From Ctena decussata (Eukaryota; Mollusca; Bivalvia; Lucinida; Lucinidae): a stretch of DNA of 64,000 bases. How positions within the stretch are numbered: position 1 is the first letter of the stretch; every line of letters begins with the position of its first letter. Position numbers and translations under genes: made by a program. The notes below the pieces were generated by a model. That model worked only from the letters and a program-made list of their open reading frames with translations. It was not told the origin of the DNA and did no database searches. The DNA is taken from positions 1,798,001 to 1,862,000 of the forward strand of contig OZ022511.1 in the NCBI GenBank assembly GCA_963989385.1. Reading direction: 5' to 3'. Below are positions 34,801 through 49,800 of this stretch, piece after piece.

Positions 34801-37800
34801 GTCCTGAACCCAATTTATACAAAGTGTTACAGATAAAAATATGAGTATCCACACTCAGTTCTCTTTACTGTATAAAAATACTTATGTCACAGGGTATAGG
34901 TTAGGTATAAGATACACTTGTACTGCGTTGCTGTACAAGCCGGCTTTTATAGCGACGTGGTAGAGTGCTCGACTTTAGATCGAAGGGTCCCCGGTTCGAT
35001 TCTCGGCCGGGGTGTGAGATTTTTTTAAGAGTCTGTGACACTGATTTGTATTCCTTATGGTGTATGGCTACACAACCATATTTTGAGTAATTTTTTACAA
35101 AGAGGTACAACTTTTATGACTTCCTGTTTGCCTCCCTGGACAAGGAATTCTCACTGAAATGGGGTTTAATCTTAATGGAATGAATTAGCTCCCCATGAAA
35201 GAGTACCCGTTAACCATAAATAGGGCTGGGACGAGTATCAGGGTACCCGAGTTCGGGTCGGGTAAACCAATTAACCCGGTACATATAATACTACCCGTTA
35301 CCCGACTGCTTATTACTATGCAATGTATAAATATTCTACTTTAAAAAAATTCCATGAAAGAGAGCAAAATGTAGTGTTGCTGTTTTGTATAAATTGCAAT
35401 CATAAATGGCCCAACCATTTTGTATATTATAACAGGGTTTATTTATATATTTTCGCATCTTTCTCATGCTCACATGTGCAAATGACAGATACCCTGTTTA
35501 TCATTTGATCTAAATGTATATTTTTCTAACTGTGACCATGCTCAAAATGCCATGGTAACTGGTAACCGGGTACCCCGGGGTAACAGGGGCTCTGGTACCC
35601 GGGTACAAAATCTCTACCCGTCCCAGCCCTAACCATAAATGTGTATTTTCACCTGCTGTTGCACCAGCAATGGTATGGATCAGACCCATGCTGGTATCTG
35701 TAGCATACATTTATCACCATAAGCACCAAAGACAAAAAATAGCAGAATTTGCAAGCAGGGTAGATCGTGATGAGATGGCTCATAATGAGCCACCTCATCT
35801 AAATCTACACTGTTTGCCCTCTTGTCTTTGAATTCTCAATATGAAATATCTTTAACATGGAATTTTTTGAAAATTTGCAGACAAATTTTGTCATCCCCTT
35901 CTTGGCGCTTAAAGAGTTAATTGCAGCTACTGTAAAAATTCTAAAGGCTGTGTGCAATGGAACCCCGTTTATGATTAAAAAGATTACCGCCGACAGCGGG
36001 GCTCAAACCCAAGACAGCTAGGACAGCATGTCAGTGCTTAACCTACTGAGCTACAGGGGGCTCCAAGTGATGACAATTTGTCTTGCTTTCTTTTACAGTA
36101 AAAACCTCAGTTCTAAGCAATTATTTCCTCCTTATTTCTCTCTTTAGCCAGGCACCACTCTGCATTATTTGCAGACTTGCATTCTGTCATTAAAAAAAAG
36201 GCATTGCATGAAAAGAGGTCGTAAGCAATACTTATATAATAATACTAAACAGGACAAACTAATAAGAGTCTTTATTTTCCCGCTTTAAATTCCTCAGGAT
36301 TCATAGATTATTCATGCCAAAAGGAAAGACTCTGATCAGACTGCACGGATGTGCAGGCTGATCTGAATCTGTCCTGTTAGCATATGCCATACAGTACCTT
36401 TACAAAGGACCGCGGTAAAAATTTTACCTGACAACCAGTCTGGCTTTTCTAGTCGCAAACAGTTCTTTGTCAATTTTCATGAAGTTGAGGCCAATTAAAT
36501 TTTGCTATTTTGCACTTTTCTTGAATGGGTAAATAATAGGTAATAAAACATGGCTCAATTCAATCCTGCATGGAGAAATTTTTAACGCTTTATTTTTGTT
36601 CGTTCTTGACTAAGCTTGCAAAGGAGTGAACAGCCTTATTTGAAATATGCACCAGACCAAAACAATCCGAACATTGACCAAGGTAAAGACCATTAACATT
36701 AAGGACCAAAAATGAAAAGTATAGTTAAATTTGCAAACAGTGTAGATTCAGATGAAGCATCTGAATCTATTGTCTGCCCTCCCGTCTTTGACTCCTAAAT
36801 ATGATGGTTTCAGAGGAAGCAAAATGTAGTCTGGTACAAATTTCATAATTTCATAATTTTGACAAAGGCGGTATGCCGACATGTCATTAATAAAGAGAGA
36901 CTGTTCAGAGTATATGATGGTTTTGGACAAAACAATTTTGGAAATTTGACAGACATAAATTTTGCTGTCTGCTTTTTTGGTACTTTAAGGGTAATAAATC
37001 CATGCATCCTAATGTTGATCACCTTCTCATTCAAAATACTGTAAAAATTCTATGTATTTGGGCAGATAACTCTGAGCAAACAGTGCAGACCCAGATCAGA
37101 CTGCTTCTAGAAGCAGTTTGATCAGGGTCTACACTGTTTGCTATTCTAACCTGACCCTTTACTGCATCCTAAAACCAAACTGTCCCATTTAAAGACATTA
37201 TTATGGTAATAACTTTAGGTGTTCCAATTTTTAGAGTTTCATCTGTAAAACAGAAGACCCAGATAAGCTTGGGTATGCTTGTATATTGCTAGTCAGAATA
37301 GAATTTCACTAGAACTGCCTCAGTGAGATTGTTTAAATGAGAAACCGCAACATACCATATTGGACCTAGTTAGCGAACCTGTCCCAATAAATACTGTATA
37401 CGCGTTAATTTTCGCGGGTTCAAATTTTTGCGGTTAAGGGTAAAAAAACATAAACATTAATTTTCACCAGTTTTAATTTTCCCGGTTAGCAACATGCGCG
37501 AAAGCAAAACTACTTCTTTTTCACTTGAGCCAGTTCATTCATTAACCTGCGGCAGGGCTGCCGCAGGTTAATGAAAGAACTGGCTCATGTGAAAAGTACC
37601 AGCAACTACCAAAGCAAACTCAAACAAAATATATGAACATTGTGTCTACAGAAGATACTTTGTAAGAAACTGGAAATAATTTTGCGATTTTAATATTTGC
37701 AGTTTCTATGTGACCGTGAATTACCACGAAAAATGGAACACCGCGAAAATTATCTTGTAGACGGTACACATAGTGTGAATTTCTGGGCCACTGTTATAAG

Positions 37801-40800
37801 CACTTATATTTTTACTGGTTTATCCCCCACTGTTTGCTTGTTTAAAAGCCCTTAAAACACTATAGAATCTTGCTGTTTTCATTTACAAAGCTTTTCTACT
37901 GATTTTGACTAAAAGCAGCTTTTCTCTGATGCTTAAGCCATTAAATTCTCTTTCATTTATACATAATAATTCTTTGAAATGTGTGCTTATTAGGCAGAGA
38001 GTTTACTGCCAGTATTTAATGCCAATTCAAAAAAGTTAAGCACACAGTGATTTAAATAGTTTGAATATGGTACACTTTTAAGACCAATCTGCCAATTACC
38101 TTTATTTTAAAACATCTTACAGGCCTTTCTCCCGCTTCTCTACCTGCCCCTGATTCCCCCTACCCCACACCACCATCACCAATCTGGACCACTGCAATGC
38201 ATGTCCTTGTGAATGATAATACAAGGCATCGAGTCAATGCCTTGTATTATCATTCACAAGGACATGCATTGATTTGAGTACAGTCAAGCAACTCATTTTA
38301 AGCAGTCAAATTAGCCATGTCCTCCCTAACATAGGTCTATTAACATTAATATCGTGCAATTTTGAACAATTTTGAAGAAATGATAACTTTTTGCGGAAAT
38401 TCATTTCCTGCAGGTGGAAAACAACCCTGACAATCCTTTAGATAGAAAAGAACTATAACTGCTTGAAATTCTGCACTCAAATTATCAAATTCAACTCTAA
38501 AAGCACCAAAAAAAAAGAAGGCAACAAAATCTATGTCTGCAAAATTTTAAAAAATGTTTCATCCCAAGTATATCATATTGAGATATAAAGGAACAGAGAG
38601 CATACAGTGTATCTTCTTTGCAAACACTTAAAGCACAGAAACTGAAACTAGAAAATTGTGTCTGTAAGACACTAATGATGCCCCCGTGCAGCGCCTGTCA
38701 CATGACATGTATATCCATAAAGCACCTACAAAGAATCCACTGAAAACATACCCTACCATGTAAAAAATTGCCCAAAATGACTAAGTTCAAAAGGCTGTGA
38801 TTCTGTCAAAATTAGTTCTACATCTGTCAAAATGCCTCATGCATATCTTTGAATATGTCCATAATTTGTAGACAAGGATTGAAAAAGATCCATTGAAAAC
38901 TGTGGAGCAAGTTGATAACATAAACTCCATACTCTACAATGCAAAAATTTCCCTAGAATGACTAAGTTCAAAAGGCCATAATTCTGTCAAAATTATTTCG
39001 AAGTCCAACAAAAACCCACATGCACATCTTCAATACATTCACAGCATGTATGCAAGGTTTGAAAAAGAGCCATTGAAAACTGTGGGAGGAGCTGATTACA
39101 CAAACTCTATACCCTACAATGCACAGATTTGCCTAAAATGACTAAGTTCAAAAGGCCGTAATTCTGTCAAAAATTAATTTTAGCTCCATCAAAAATCCAC
39201 ATGCACATCTTCAATATGTCCACAACATGTATGAAAGTTTGAAAAAGATCCATTGAAAACTGTGGGAGGACTTGATTACACAAACTCTATACTATAAAGC
39301 TTGACAAACAGACAGACGGACGGACAGACAGACAGACAGACAGGGGCAAATCAAACCCACATGCACATCTTCAATATGTCCCAAACATGTATGCAATGTT
39401 TGAAAAAGATCAATTGAAAACTGTGAGAAAAGTTGATTACACAAACTCTATACCCTACAATGCAAAAATTTTGCCTAAAATGACTAAGTTCAAAAGGCCG
39501 TAATTCTGTCAAAATTAATTCTAGGTCCAACAAAAATCCACATGTACATCTTCAATATGTCCCAAACATGTATGCAAGGTTTGAAAAAGAGCCATTGAAA
39601 ACTGTGGGAGAAGTTGATTACACAATCTCTATACCCACCAATACAAAAATTTGCCTAAAATGACTAAGTTCAAAAGGCCGTAATTCTGTCAAAATTAATT
39701 TTAGCTCCATCAAAAATCCACATGCACATCTTCAATATGTCCACAACATGTATGCAAAGTTTGAAAAAGATCCATTGAAAACTGTGGGAGGAGTTGATTA
39801 CACAAACTTTATATTATAAAGCGTGACGAACAGACAGACGGACGGATGGACAGACAGGGGCAAATCTTAATGCCCCCTGACTATCGTCACGGGGGCATAA
39901 AAAAAAAGTTGCTGATTTTACAAACAACCTCAGTCAGATAAGGCGGCTCAAAATGAGCCGCCTTATCTGACTGAGCTTGTTTGTAAGATCAGCCTGGGTA
40001 TCCACTTGGTCAGAACAGAATCTTTTCTGTGGGCTTAAAAGGTAGCTCAGGGTCTGAGCTAGCTTCATGCGGACAGCGAAGACTCTGATCAGACTGGGCG
40101 GATGCCCAGGCAGATCTGAGTCTGCGCTGGCCACACAACCACATTGTTTGTTTTCTCGTGTCGCGGCTCATATGCACATTGATTCTAAAAAGGAATTATG
40201 TGCCAGTGCCATGCAAATGGTGGAAGATTCTAGGAAACTTATGAAGCATACTGCTTACTAATTCTAAAAACTATATATATTTTTTTTTTTTTTTTTCATT
40301 TCTAGAATTTCTAAGCAATATTCTAAAAATTAAGGTGAATGAGTACACTTTGCAGGAAAGCAACTCGGTCATTTTCATTGTTGTCTCCCTTCTTACTGGG
40401 GGTTAACTCTGAAAGGAAAGAATTACTCCCCTTTTTAGAAGGTTTTGTCCTCCAAGGAAGCAAACAGGAAGTCACAAAAGTCGAGCTCAACCTGTTTTTT
40501 ATTAATGGTCAAGTACCAAATAAATTTCAACAAAATCCGATCATTAAAACTTAAGTTACTGAGTGGAAACCATAAGCATTCTGGACAGGTGGAAGGATGG
40601 ACGGACAGACGAACAACCTGAAAACAGTATAGCCCCCACAAACTTGGGGGGTATAAAAAAAAATTAACTGCAAAATTCTGAATAAAATTTTTGGACAGGG
40701 CCAATTTTTCAGAGTCCTTCACACAAGAGGAAACAAAAACATTTAATTTTGGCCCTGGCACGTATGATATTGTGCAGATGTAATTATCCTATAGTGGGCG

Positions 40801-43800
40801 TCAATGACAATTGGTGAATGAGCACAAAAACAGGTTCATCATGCTCGACAGAAGGCGCCCATTACAATAAAAGAGTGGAAATAACCTAACTTATAGAACA
40901 TTCTGTCATGAATGATTTATAATGGGTGTTTAAAGTTTCCGCAAATGACGCCACAAGCAATAACTATCCCATTATTGTTTATTATCATATTAACCGAGGT
41001 GTATTGAATGGCCATAAAAACTTCTAATAATATGCTGTCAGCATATTATTAGAAGTCTTTAAGGCAATTCAATTTGATGTGACAAATTATCAAATATGCT
41101 AGTCAAGCAGTAAGGTTTCTTGGGTCATATAAGGATGGAAAGATTTCTGATGAACATGTAAACCATGTAAGCTTGATCCGGATCTTTTACCCAAAATTAC
41201 AAAATTTTTGGCCCCTTAGGAAAGTTTAAAGAGAAGACAATGCATGGATGAGGCTGCAGACTGAAGTGGTCTAACTTAAATCACTTCTTTTTCATCTGAA
41301 AAGAGACCTGCTATTTCTTATTATCTGGCTCCACTGAGAAAACTTATCTTGTAGAACTTTCCAAGAAAAGCTTTCAAGCTAATTCAGCATCAATGTATTG
41401 GTGTTTCAGTGCCCTGTTAACCCAAATATGACAGATATCTGTAGCATGTACTTTAGAAAGACTGGTGCCCAAGGGAGTGCTACGGGTGCAAACACACCTA
41501 CATTTATGGACTTTATACTCCATAAAGTTTCTTGTAGCCTAGTGGTCTTAGATGCAATATTCCATATTCAAGCTATATTTGACCAACGAACAAACTTTGT
41601 TACTCCTCAAATGAAGGCTCAAACTACTGTAATGTGCCTATATTTTGGGACACCTAACATAATGAATTTTCCATTTGGAACAAATGGAAAATTAATTATT
41701 TCAGGTGTCCCAATACTTACACAAATTACGGTATATCTTTTCTTGAGAATTAAGTGGTATGGCTGCATATTCAGGGGAATTTATTCTGCCATTTTCATTT
41801 TTATCTCCCTTTCTGATGTGGTCAACTCCCAGGAGAGCCCATTCTTTCCTTAAATAGAAGACCCCACTTTCGAAGGGCTACTGTACATCATGTTTCTGTT
41901 TCTGTATGTTAGAGAGTTCATTCATGCTTGAACATTATGTCTCTGGTGGCAGTTGAGAAAAAGAAAAAGCAAGAAAAATAGGAAAGATAGAAATAAAGTG
42001 GATAGACAAGAAAGAATAAAAAGAAAAGTTTCCAGCCTGCATTTTCGAATCTTCATTGGGCAATAGACCAATCCGGCTACAGTAGCTGCCCCTGGTAACC
42101 GTTATGGTTCCCCAACCGGCACAGCTCCAAAACCCTCAAATCCTACTTACAGACTGGCCCCTACCTAGCTTAGAATGTGAGAGAAGACAGCCCCTGCTTG
42201 ACGAGTACCATGTCAGGGGCCTCAGCAACTGAGGCTGGTAGTCACCAAGCAAAGCAGACAGGAAGTCACAAAATTTGTTTCCCTTTGTAAAACTGGCAAA
42301 AAGCATGGAAAAGTATGATTTTTGAAAATCTGACAAAAATAGCCCAACAGTTGGTTATTAAAACACTTTGTAGCCATGACACAAACAAACTGACTGGGAT
42401 GCAGCAAGTAAGACAGAAAATAAGGCAAAAAAAAGGGAAAACAATTAAATTTGCAAGCAGTGTAGATCCAGATGAGGTGGCTCATCATGAGCCACCTCAT
42501 CTGACTCTACACTGTTTGCCCTATAGTCTGTGACCTCTCAACATTATATGGCTTTGACAAAACATTTTTTGTACTTTTGCAGACGTAAATTTTGCTGTCT
42601 GCTTTTTTTGCACTTTGAGGGTCAAGGTGTCCTAATATCTAGGACAATTTCAGCGCCACTAGTAAATAGAAGACAGAAAAATGCTGTTTAATTCCTACTT
42701 ATACAGATTTAATTACGTATATGCCGACAACTTTCAGCCATTGTGACTCTAATTTGCAATTTTTTGCACATGCAAACTGCTAAAAAGCCCAAAATTAGTA
42801 AAACCATTTTGAGACAAGTTATTATGTGGAGCCCTGTAAATGTTTAAAAATTTACATCATGCATCATTTATGCTGGTCAAAAAAAACAACAACGCTTTCT
42901 CACATGAACATACCTGTCAACTCTCCCCCATAAATAGGGAGTCTCCCTATTTTGGGAGGCACTCCCACTCTCCCTCCCTCCTTTGCCAAAAATGGCCAAA
43001 TCTCACTATTTTAAGGACATCTCCCTATTTTATGTTTGAATCTTAAGATTGTTTTCTTTATATAGTATAAAATTTGCAAATATTTCCCCCATGAAAATTG
43101 TCATGACTTTTGGAGCATGTGCTGTTTTGCTTAAAAAGTCTGCTGAAATGGCCATCTTCACGCTTTCTCCCCCATAAGATTTTCTAAAAGTTGACAGGTA
43201 TGCATGAAGGGATTTCACACTGCACGAACTCTAAAATGCACCATGTTTAACCCTGTCCCCTGCATCTTAGGAAGAACACACAGCTGCTTACAAGAGGTGC
43301 TCCGAAGTAAATTTATACGAAACTGCAATCCCAGCGTACGTAATAGCTAACCGGTATTATTAAAGAGATCTTATTTTTGCTCTTTGTTCGAAAATTCAAG
43401 AATTTCACCAATATTTGACCAACAGACTTCCAAACAGAAGCAGAAAATTGAAGATTTCATTCTTTATCATACATTCAAGAACTTTCCATCAAATCCAAAA
43501 CAAAAGATTGCAAAATAAAGATCATGCTAAAATAAAGTGATTTACAGTATGAGATTTTGGCATGTAGCCACCACTGTTTGCCCTCTTGTCTTTGAATTAT
43601 TTTATACAATACAGCTTGGAAACAATTTTTGAAATTTTGCAGATGTAAATTTTATTGTACGCTTTCTTGGCACTTTAACAGGGGTGGCCTGTTCAAGCAT
43701 GTTCAAATGTTTCTCATAAATGGCCAAAGTTCTGAAAAAAAATGTGTTCAGTCTCATACCAAGATATAGAAGATCTTACACAAGTGGTCGTTTCATATGA

Positions 43801-46800
43801 AATTTATGAAACGAGCCTATGGCGAGTTTCATAAATTTCATATGAAATGACCACTTGTGAAAGATTCTGTTTATCATAAAATGGGAGTTTGTCCCTTTCA
43901 AAATTAATATTGTTTCAATAAAAAACCGCATTGTTGACACAAACGTTGTCAATGATGTTACATGTACTCGCCAAAAAGTTATTACATGTGTGGCCATATG
44001 ATTTTTATGACAGATATCATTCACTGAATAACTGCAACGTCATATGATAAATCATGATATCACTTAAAGCACACAACAAAAAAAACCGAAAAGAGTTGAA
44101 TTTGCCAAAAGTGTACATCCTGAGGAGGCAGCCCATGACAAGCCATCTCATTTGGATCCACAATGCATGACCTCTGGTCTTTATGTTTTCCAAATAATAT
44201 AGCTTGGACAAAACATTTTTTTAAAATTTTGCAGACGTATATTTTGTTGTCTGCTTTTTGGCACTTTAAGGGATAGAAGTCATCACTGCACATGCTGAGG
44301 ATGGAATGTAGACAGCCAAACCTTGGGCAACCATAAAAGGGGCTGCTTGAGACTGATGGCCCCTTAATACATAATCATCTGCAATCTGGTCAAAGGCCAT
44401 TTTCCAAGGCACATATTAATGTGATTTCATATTCATTTTCCTTTTCATGCTTCTTAACAATGAAAATCAAACTGAGATGGCTGATTTAAGGGGAATGGGT
44501 TCATCTCTATGGTTTTCTGCCCTGTTTACTCAGCGAACCTGGCAAACCAAGCCTTTGGAAAATGGGGCCTTCTTTAAAAAAAACTAGTAGATTGTGTGTA
44601 AGACACTAATGATGCCCCCGTGCAGCACCTGTCACAGGATATGTGTACATCCCTAAGGCATCTTTTAAGCACCAAACAATATCTAAAAAGAAACCACTAA
44701 AAACATTACACTAACTCCATACCTACAGTGCAAAAATGCAGCCTAAAATGAATAAGTCTGAAAGGCCTAATTCCGTTCAAATCATTACGGTAATTTTTTT
44801 AAAATCAAAAACCAACATGCATATCTTCATTATGTCCACAACAAGTATACAATGTCTGAAAAACATCCTGGAAAAATGTGGGAGGAGTTGATTACACAAA
44901 GCACTTGCCCTACAATGCAAACATAAGCCTAAAATGACTAAGTTCAAAAGGCTGTAATTCTGTCAAAATTAATTCTAGCTCCATCAAAAACCCACATGCA
45001 CAACTACAATATGTCCACAGCATGTATACAAGCTTTGGAAATGATCCATTGAAAACTGTGGGAGAAGTTGATTACACAAACTCCATACCCTACGATGCAA
45101 ATATTTGCCTAAAATGACTAAGTTCAAAAGGCCGTAATTTTGTCAAAATTATCTGTAGCCCTATCAAAAATCCACATCTTCAATATGTCCACAACATGGC
45201 TGCAAAGTTTGAAAAAGATCCATTGAAAACTGTGGGAGGAGTTGATTACACAAACTCTGTACCCTAAAGTGTCACAAACGGATGGATGGACAGACGGATG
45301 GACAGACAGACAGGAGCAGTTCTTAATGCCCCCTGACTATTGTCACGGGGGCATAAATAGAAGAATTTACATGAAAGAGAGAAAATTCTTTCCTTTAAAA
45401 AATTTCCTCCCTCATTAAAAAGGGGAAGCAAAAATGAAGATGGTAAAGTTGCTCCCCTGAAACTGTACCATTCCCCAAATCAAAGCATGTAAATGTGGAT
45501 GCCAATAAAGACATCGGGTCCTAAAAGTACCTCTTCCTCTACTTTTGGAATGAAACTAAGTAGCTTATATGCATTGTTGACACTAACGTTGTCAATGTTA
45601 CATGTATTTACATGAAAGAGAGAAAACTCTTTCCTTTAACTAGAAAATTGTGTCTGTAAGACACTAATGATGCCCCCGTGCAGCGCCTGTCACAGGATAT
45701 GTGTACATCCCTAAAGCACCTTTAAAGAGCAAATGCTATTTACAAAGAATCCACTGAAAACATTTCACAAACTTTATACCCTATAGTGCAAAATGCAGCC
45801 CAAAATGACTAAGTTTAATAGGCCATAATTCCTTTAGAATTATTTTTTCCTATCATAACCAACATGCACATCTTCACTGTGTCCACAACAAGTCTCCAAT
45901 GTCTGAAAAACAGCCAATGAAAATTGTGGGAGGAGTTGATTACACAAAGTACTTACCCTATAATGCAAACATATGCCTAAAATGACTAAGTTCAAAAGGC
46001 TATAATTCTGTCAAAATCAATTCTAGCTCCAACAAAAACCCACATGCACATCTCCAATATGTCCATAACATGTATGCAAAGTTTGGAAAAGATCGATTGA
46101 AAACTGAGGGAGGAGTTGATTACACAAACTCCTCACCCTACGAATGTAAAAATTTGCCTAAAATGACTAAGTACAAAAGGCCGTAGTTCTGTCAAAATCA
46201 ATTCTAGTTCCAACAAAAACCCACATGCATATCTTCAATATGTTCACATTATGTATGCAAGGTTTGAAAAAGATCGATTGAAAACTGTGGGAGGAGTTGA
46301 TTACACAAACTACATACCCTACAATGCAAAAATTTGCCTAAAATAAGTTCAAAAGGCTGTAATTCTGTCAAAATTAATTCTAGCTTCAACAAAAACCCAC
46401 ATGCACATCTTCAATATGTCCACAACATGTATGCAAGGTTTGAAAAAGATCCATTGAAAACTGGGGGAGGAGTTGATTACACAAACTGCATACCCTACAA
46501 TGCAAAAATTTGCCTAAAATGACTAAGTTCAAAAGGCTGTAATTCTGTCAAAATTAATTCTAGCTCCAACAAAATCCCACATGCACATCTTCATTATGTC
46601 CACAACATGTATGTGAAGTTTGAAAAAGATCCACTGAAAACTGTGGGAGGAGTTGATTACACAAACTCTATACCGTAAAGTGTGACGAACGGACGGACAG
46701 ACTGACGGACGGATGGACGGACGGACAGACAGGAGCAAATCTTAATGCCCCCTGACTATCGTCACGGGGGCATAAAAATTTACCTCCCTCATTAAAAAGG

Positions 46801-49800
46801 GGAGGCAAAAATGAAGATGGTACAGTTGCTCCCCTGAAACTGTACCATTCCCCCAATCAAAGCATGTAAATGTGGATGCCAATAAAGACATCAGGTCCTA
46901 AAAGTACCTCTTCCTCTACTTTTGGAATGAAACTGAGTAGCTTATTGTCGAATATAACATTAATTAAACAGACAAGACTTAGATCAGCCTGTGCATCCGT
47001 GCATGCATGGATGCACAGGCTGATCTAAGTCTTTTCCGTATACCATATATGAATCCCGGCAAAACTAACAAGACCTGTCACAGGGACAGGATAGCTCGCC
47101 TGACAGCGCCTTGCCCATCACATAAAAAACTTTAACATAAAACTTTAACATTTTGCTAACGCCGCCGCCAACGCTGACGCCAACGCCACCGCTGACGCCG
47201 ACGCTGGGGGTAGTGCAATAGCTCTGCCTGAACTTCGTTCAGGCGAGCTAAAAATGAGACGCGGCACAGGAAACCAACAAAGTGGCATGTGCACTCAGGG
47301 AAGACTCAGATCAGCCTGCAGCCTACCAGTCTGATCAGATTCTTCTGTGTGCTGCACCTGTAGGTAAGGGTCTAAGCTAGCTCCAGCTAGACAGCAAAGA
47401 CTCTGATCAGACTGGGTGGATGCCCAGGCTGATCTGAGTCTTCACTGGGCGCACATGTCACTTTGTTGGTTTTGTCATGTCTTGGCTTAATTAATGTTAC
47501 AGCAACAACTCTGATCAGTTTGCCTAGCTGTGTAGCCCTAATTTTACTACTGGCTGTATGCACACAGCCAGAGGTCCCTTTTCATATGAACCCGATCATT
47601 TTTTCTTTACCTTGAGTCTGTTTCTGAGCAGCTAATTTGTCCTTCTCTATAAATAGGGCAGTGGCAAGAAAGAAACCCCCTCCAAGAACACAAACAAACG
47701 TTGTTATATACAAGGCTTTCTGGAGCGTAACAAACTGGGTGGCAGGCCCCTTAGCAGGATACTCCTTCGATAAAATATCTGAAATCTGTAAAGAAGAGAA
47801 ACTATGAAATCAAAATGGCCCTACTTAAAAAGTACAGGTACACCACCACGTTTATCTGCCATTTTTCAAAGGGAGACAACTTTTGTGACTGCCTGCCTTT
47901 CCAAAATGGGCTCTTCTCTTAAACAAAGGAATTTGTTAAGACAGGAACAAATCTCTGGTAGCAAATTCTTCCTGGCCCCAAGGTTATAAAACTTTTTTCG
48001 AGCTCAACTCAGCTGAGCATGAAATTTTCTCTCCTGATAAATATGAAAATGCCAACTTATGTTGGCATTTTCATATTCATAAGCACAGAAAATTTCATAC
48101 TCAGCTCAACTGAGGAAGAAAACAACTGTACTTGTCAGTAATTTGCCATTTATTAGCAGGTAAAATTTCATGCTCAGCTGAGTTGAGCTTGAAAAAAGTT
48201 TAATAACCTTGGGGCCAAGAGGCCATCTTATAGCAGCTGAAATATTATGGTAGGCTGATGAAGTGACTAGGCCTGGGGCGGGTAGAGATTTTGTACTCAA
48301 GCCCCTATTACCTGCGGATACTCGGGTACCCATTACCGCAGCATTTTCAGTATGTCCTCAGTCCTTAGATCAAATGATAAGCTGGGTACCTGCCCTTTGT
48401 ACATGTGTGCATGGGAAGAGTAGCAGGTGTGCATGGGAAGAGTATGAGAATGTATAAATCACCCTGTTATACTATACGAAATTGTTTTGCAATTTATGAT
48501 TGCAATTTATACAAGGCAGTCACACTAAACTTTATTCTATTTGCTTGGAATTCTTATGAAATAGAATATATATACCTAGCATAATAATACGCAGTAGGGT
48601 AACAGGTAGTATATTTGTCTCCAGGAAATTGGTTTAACTGAGCCGAACTCAGGTACCTGGGTACTCCTCCCAGCCCTAGGTGTGACTACTCATTCAAACA
48701 ACCTCAAATGAGACAGTTCTAATAAAAGGCCATCGGCCAAGTGTCACCCGACGTTTGAAATGTGTCACAAACTTCAGCCCTTTATTCTGTTTCAGAGTAA
48801 ATGTATGGCCAAAAACAATAAATATATATATTACAGAACCTGGTAAGCAAATGATAACTGAACATAAGCAAAGACATATACCCAATTACTGGGCCCCTTT
48901 ATAAAATACTTAAGTTCAGAACGGGGCATATATGTGTAAAATCAGGTTACTGAAACTGTCGGCCCTTACAAAACGACCAATACATCAAGACTGTATACCC
49001 AGTAACAAAATAACAAGAGCCATAATCCTGCTTATATGAATCTGATGCAAAATGAACAATGCATTTATGATAATTCAGCCCATTAATATGAATAGTTCTG
49101 GAGTTATCCCTTTACCTTTAAGTGAATGTCTGTTATCTATGAAAGGGGAATAACTCTGTCACTTATAATTTAGCACATCCTAACAATAATCAGAATAATC
49201 AATTTACCAAAATTTTAATGCTAATAGCATACCAAATTTCAGCTCTCTCGGTCAAACGGTTCAAAAGTTGGAAAAATGCCAAAAACAACAAAGGGCCATA
49301 ACTTTGTAAAAAATAGGACAATTGAAATTCCAAAATCACATGCACATCTTCAGATCATGCTGAAACATTCTGCACAATTTCAAGTCAATCTGATACAAGA
49401 TGTTGCAGGAGTTGCGGGGACAAGGTCTAAGTCAGCAAGGGCCATAACTCCATTAAAAATGGCCGAAACAAAAATAAAAAACCACATGCACATCTTCATA
49501 TCGTAAGAATACAATCTGTAAAATTTCAAATCAATCCGATGAAAGATGTAGGAGGAGTTGCGGGGACAAGATTTCAGAAGGTCTGAGTTAGCAAGGGCTG
49601 TAACTCCATCAAAAATGGCCGAAACAAAAATCGAAAACCACATGCACATCTTCATATCATAAGAATACAATCTGTAAAATTTCAAATCAATCCGATGAAA
49701 GACGTAGGAGGAGTTGCGGGGACAAGATTTCGGACGGACGGACGGACGGAAGGACGGACGGACGGACGGACGGACGCACACACGGACGGACGAGGGTCAT

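Noticed and set aside
34943..35020. Confident tRNA gene
   Set aside because: The acceptor stem does not pair and the anticodon would read a stop codon.
41398..41853. 151-codon plus-strand frame
   Set aside because: It lies in a transporter intron on the opposite strand, shows no motif, and its end is MITE M2 sequence.
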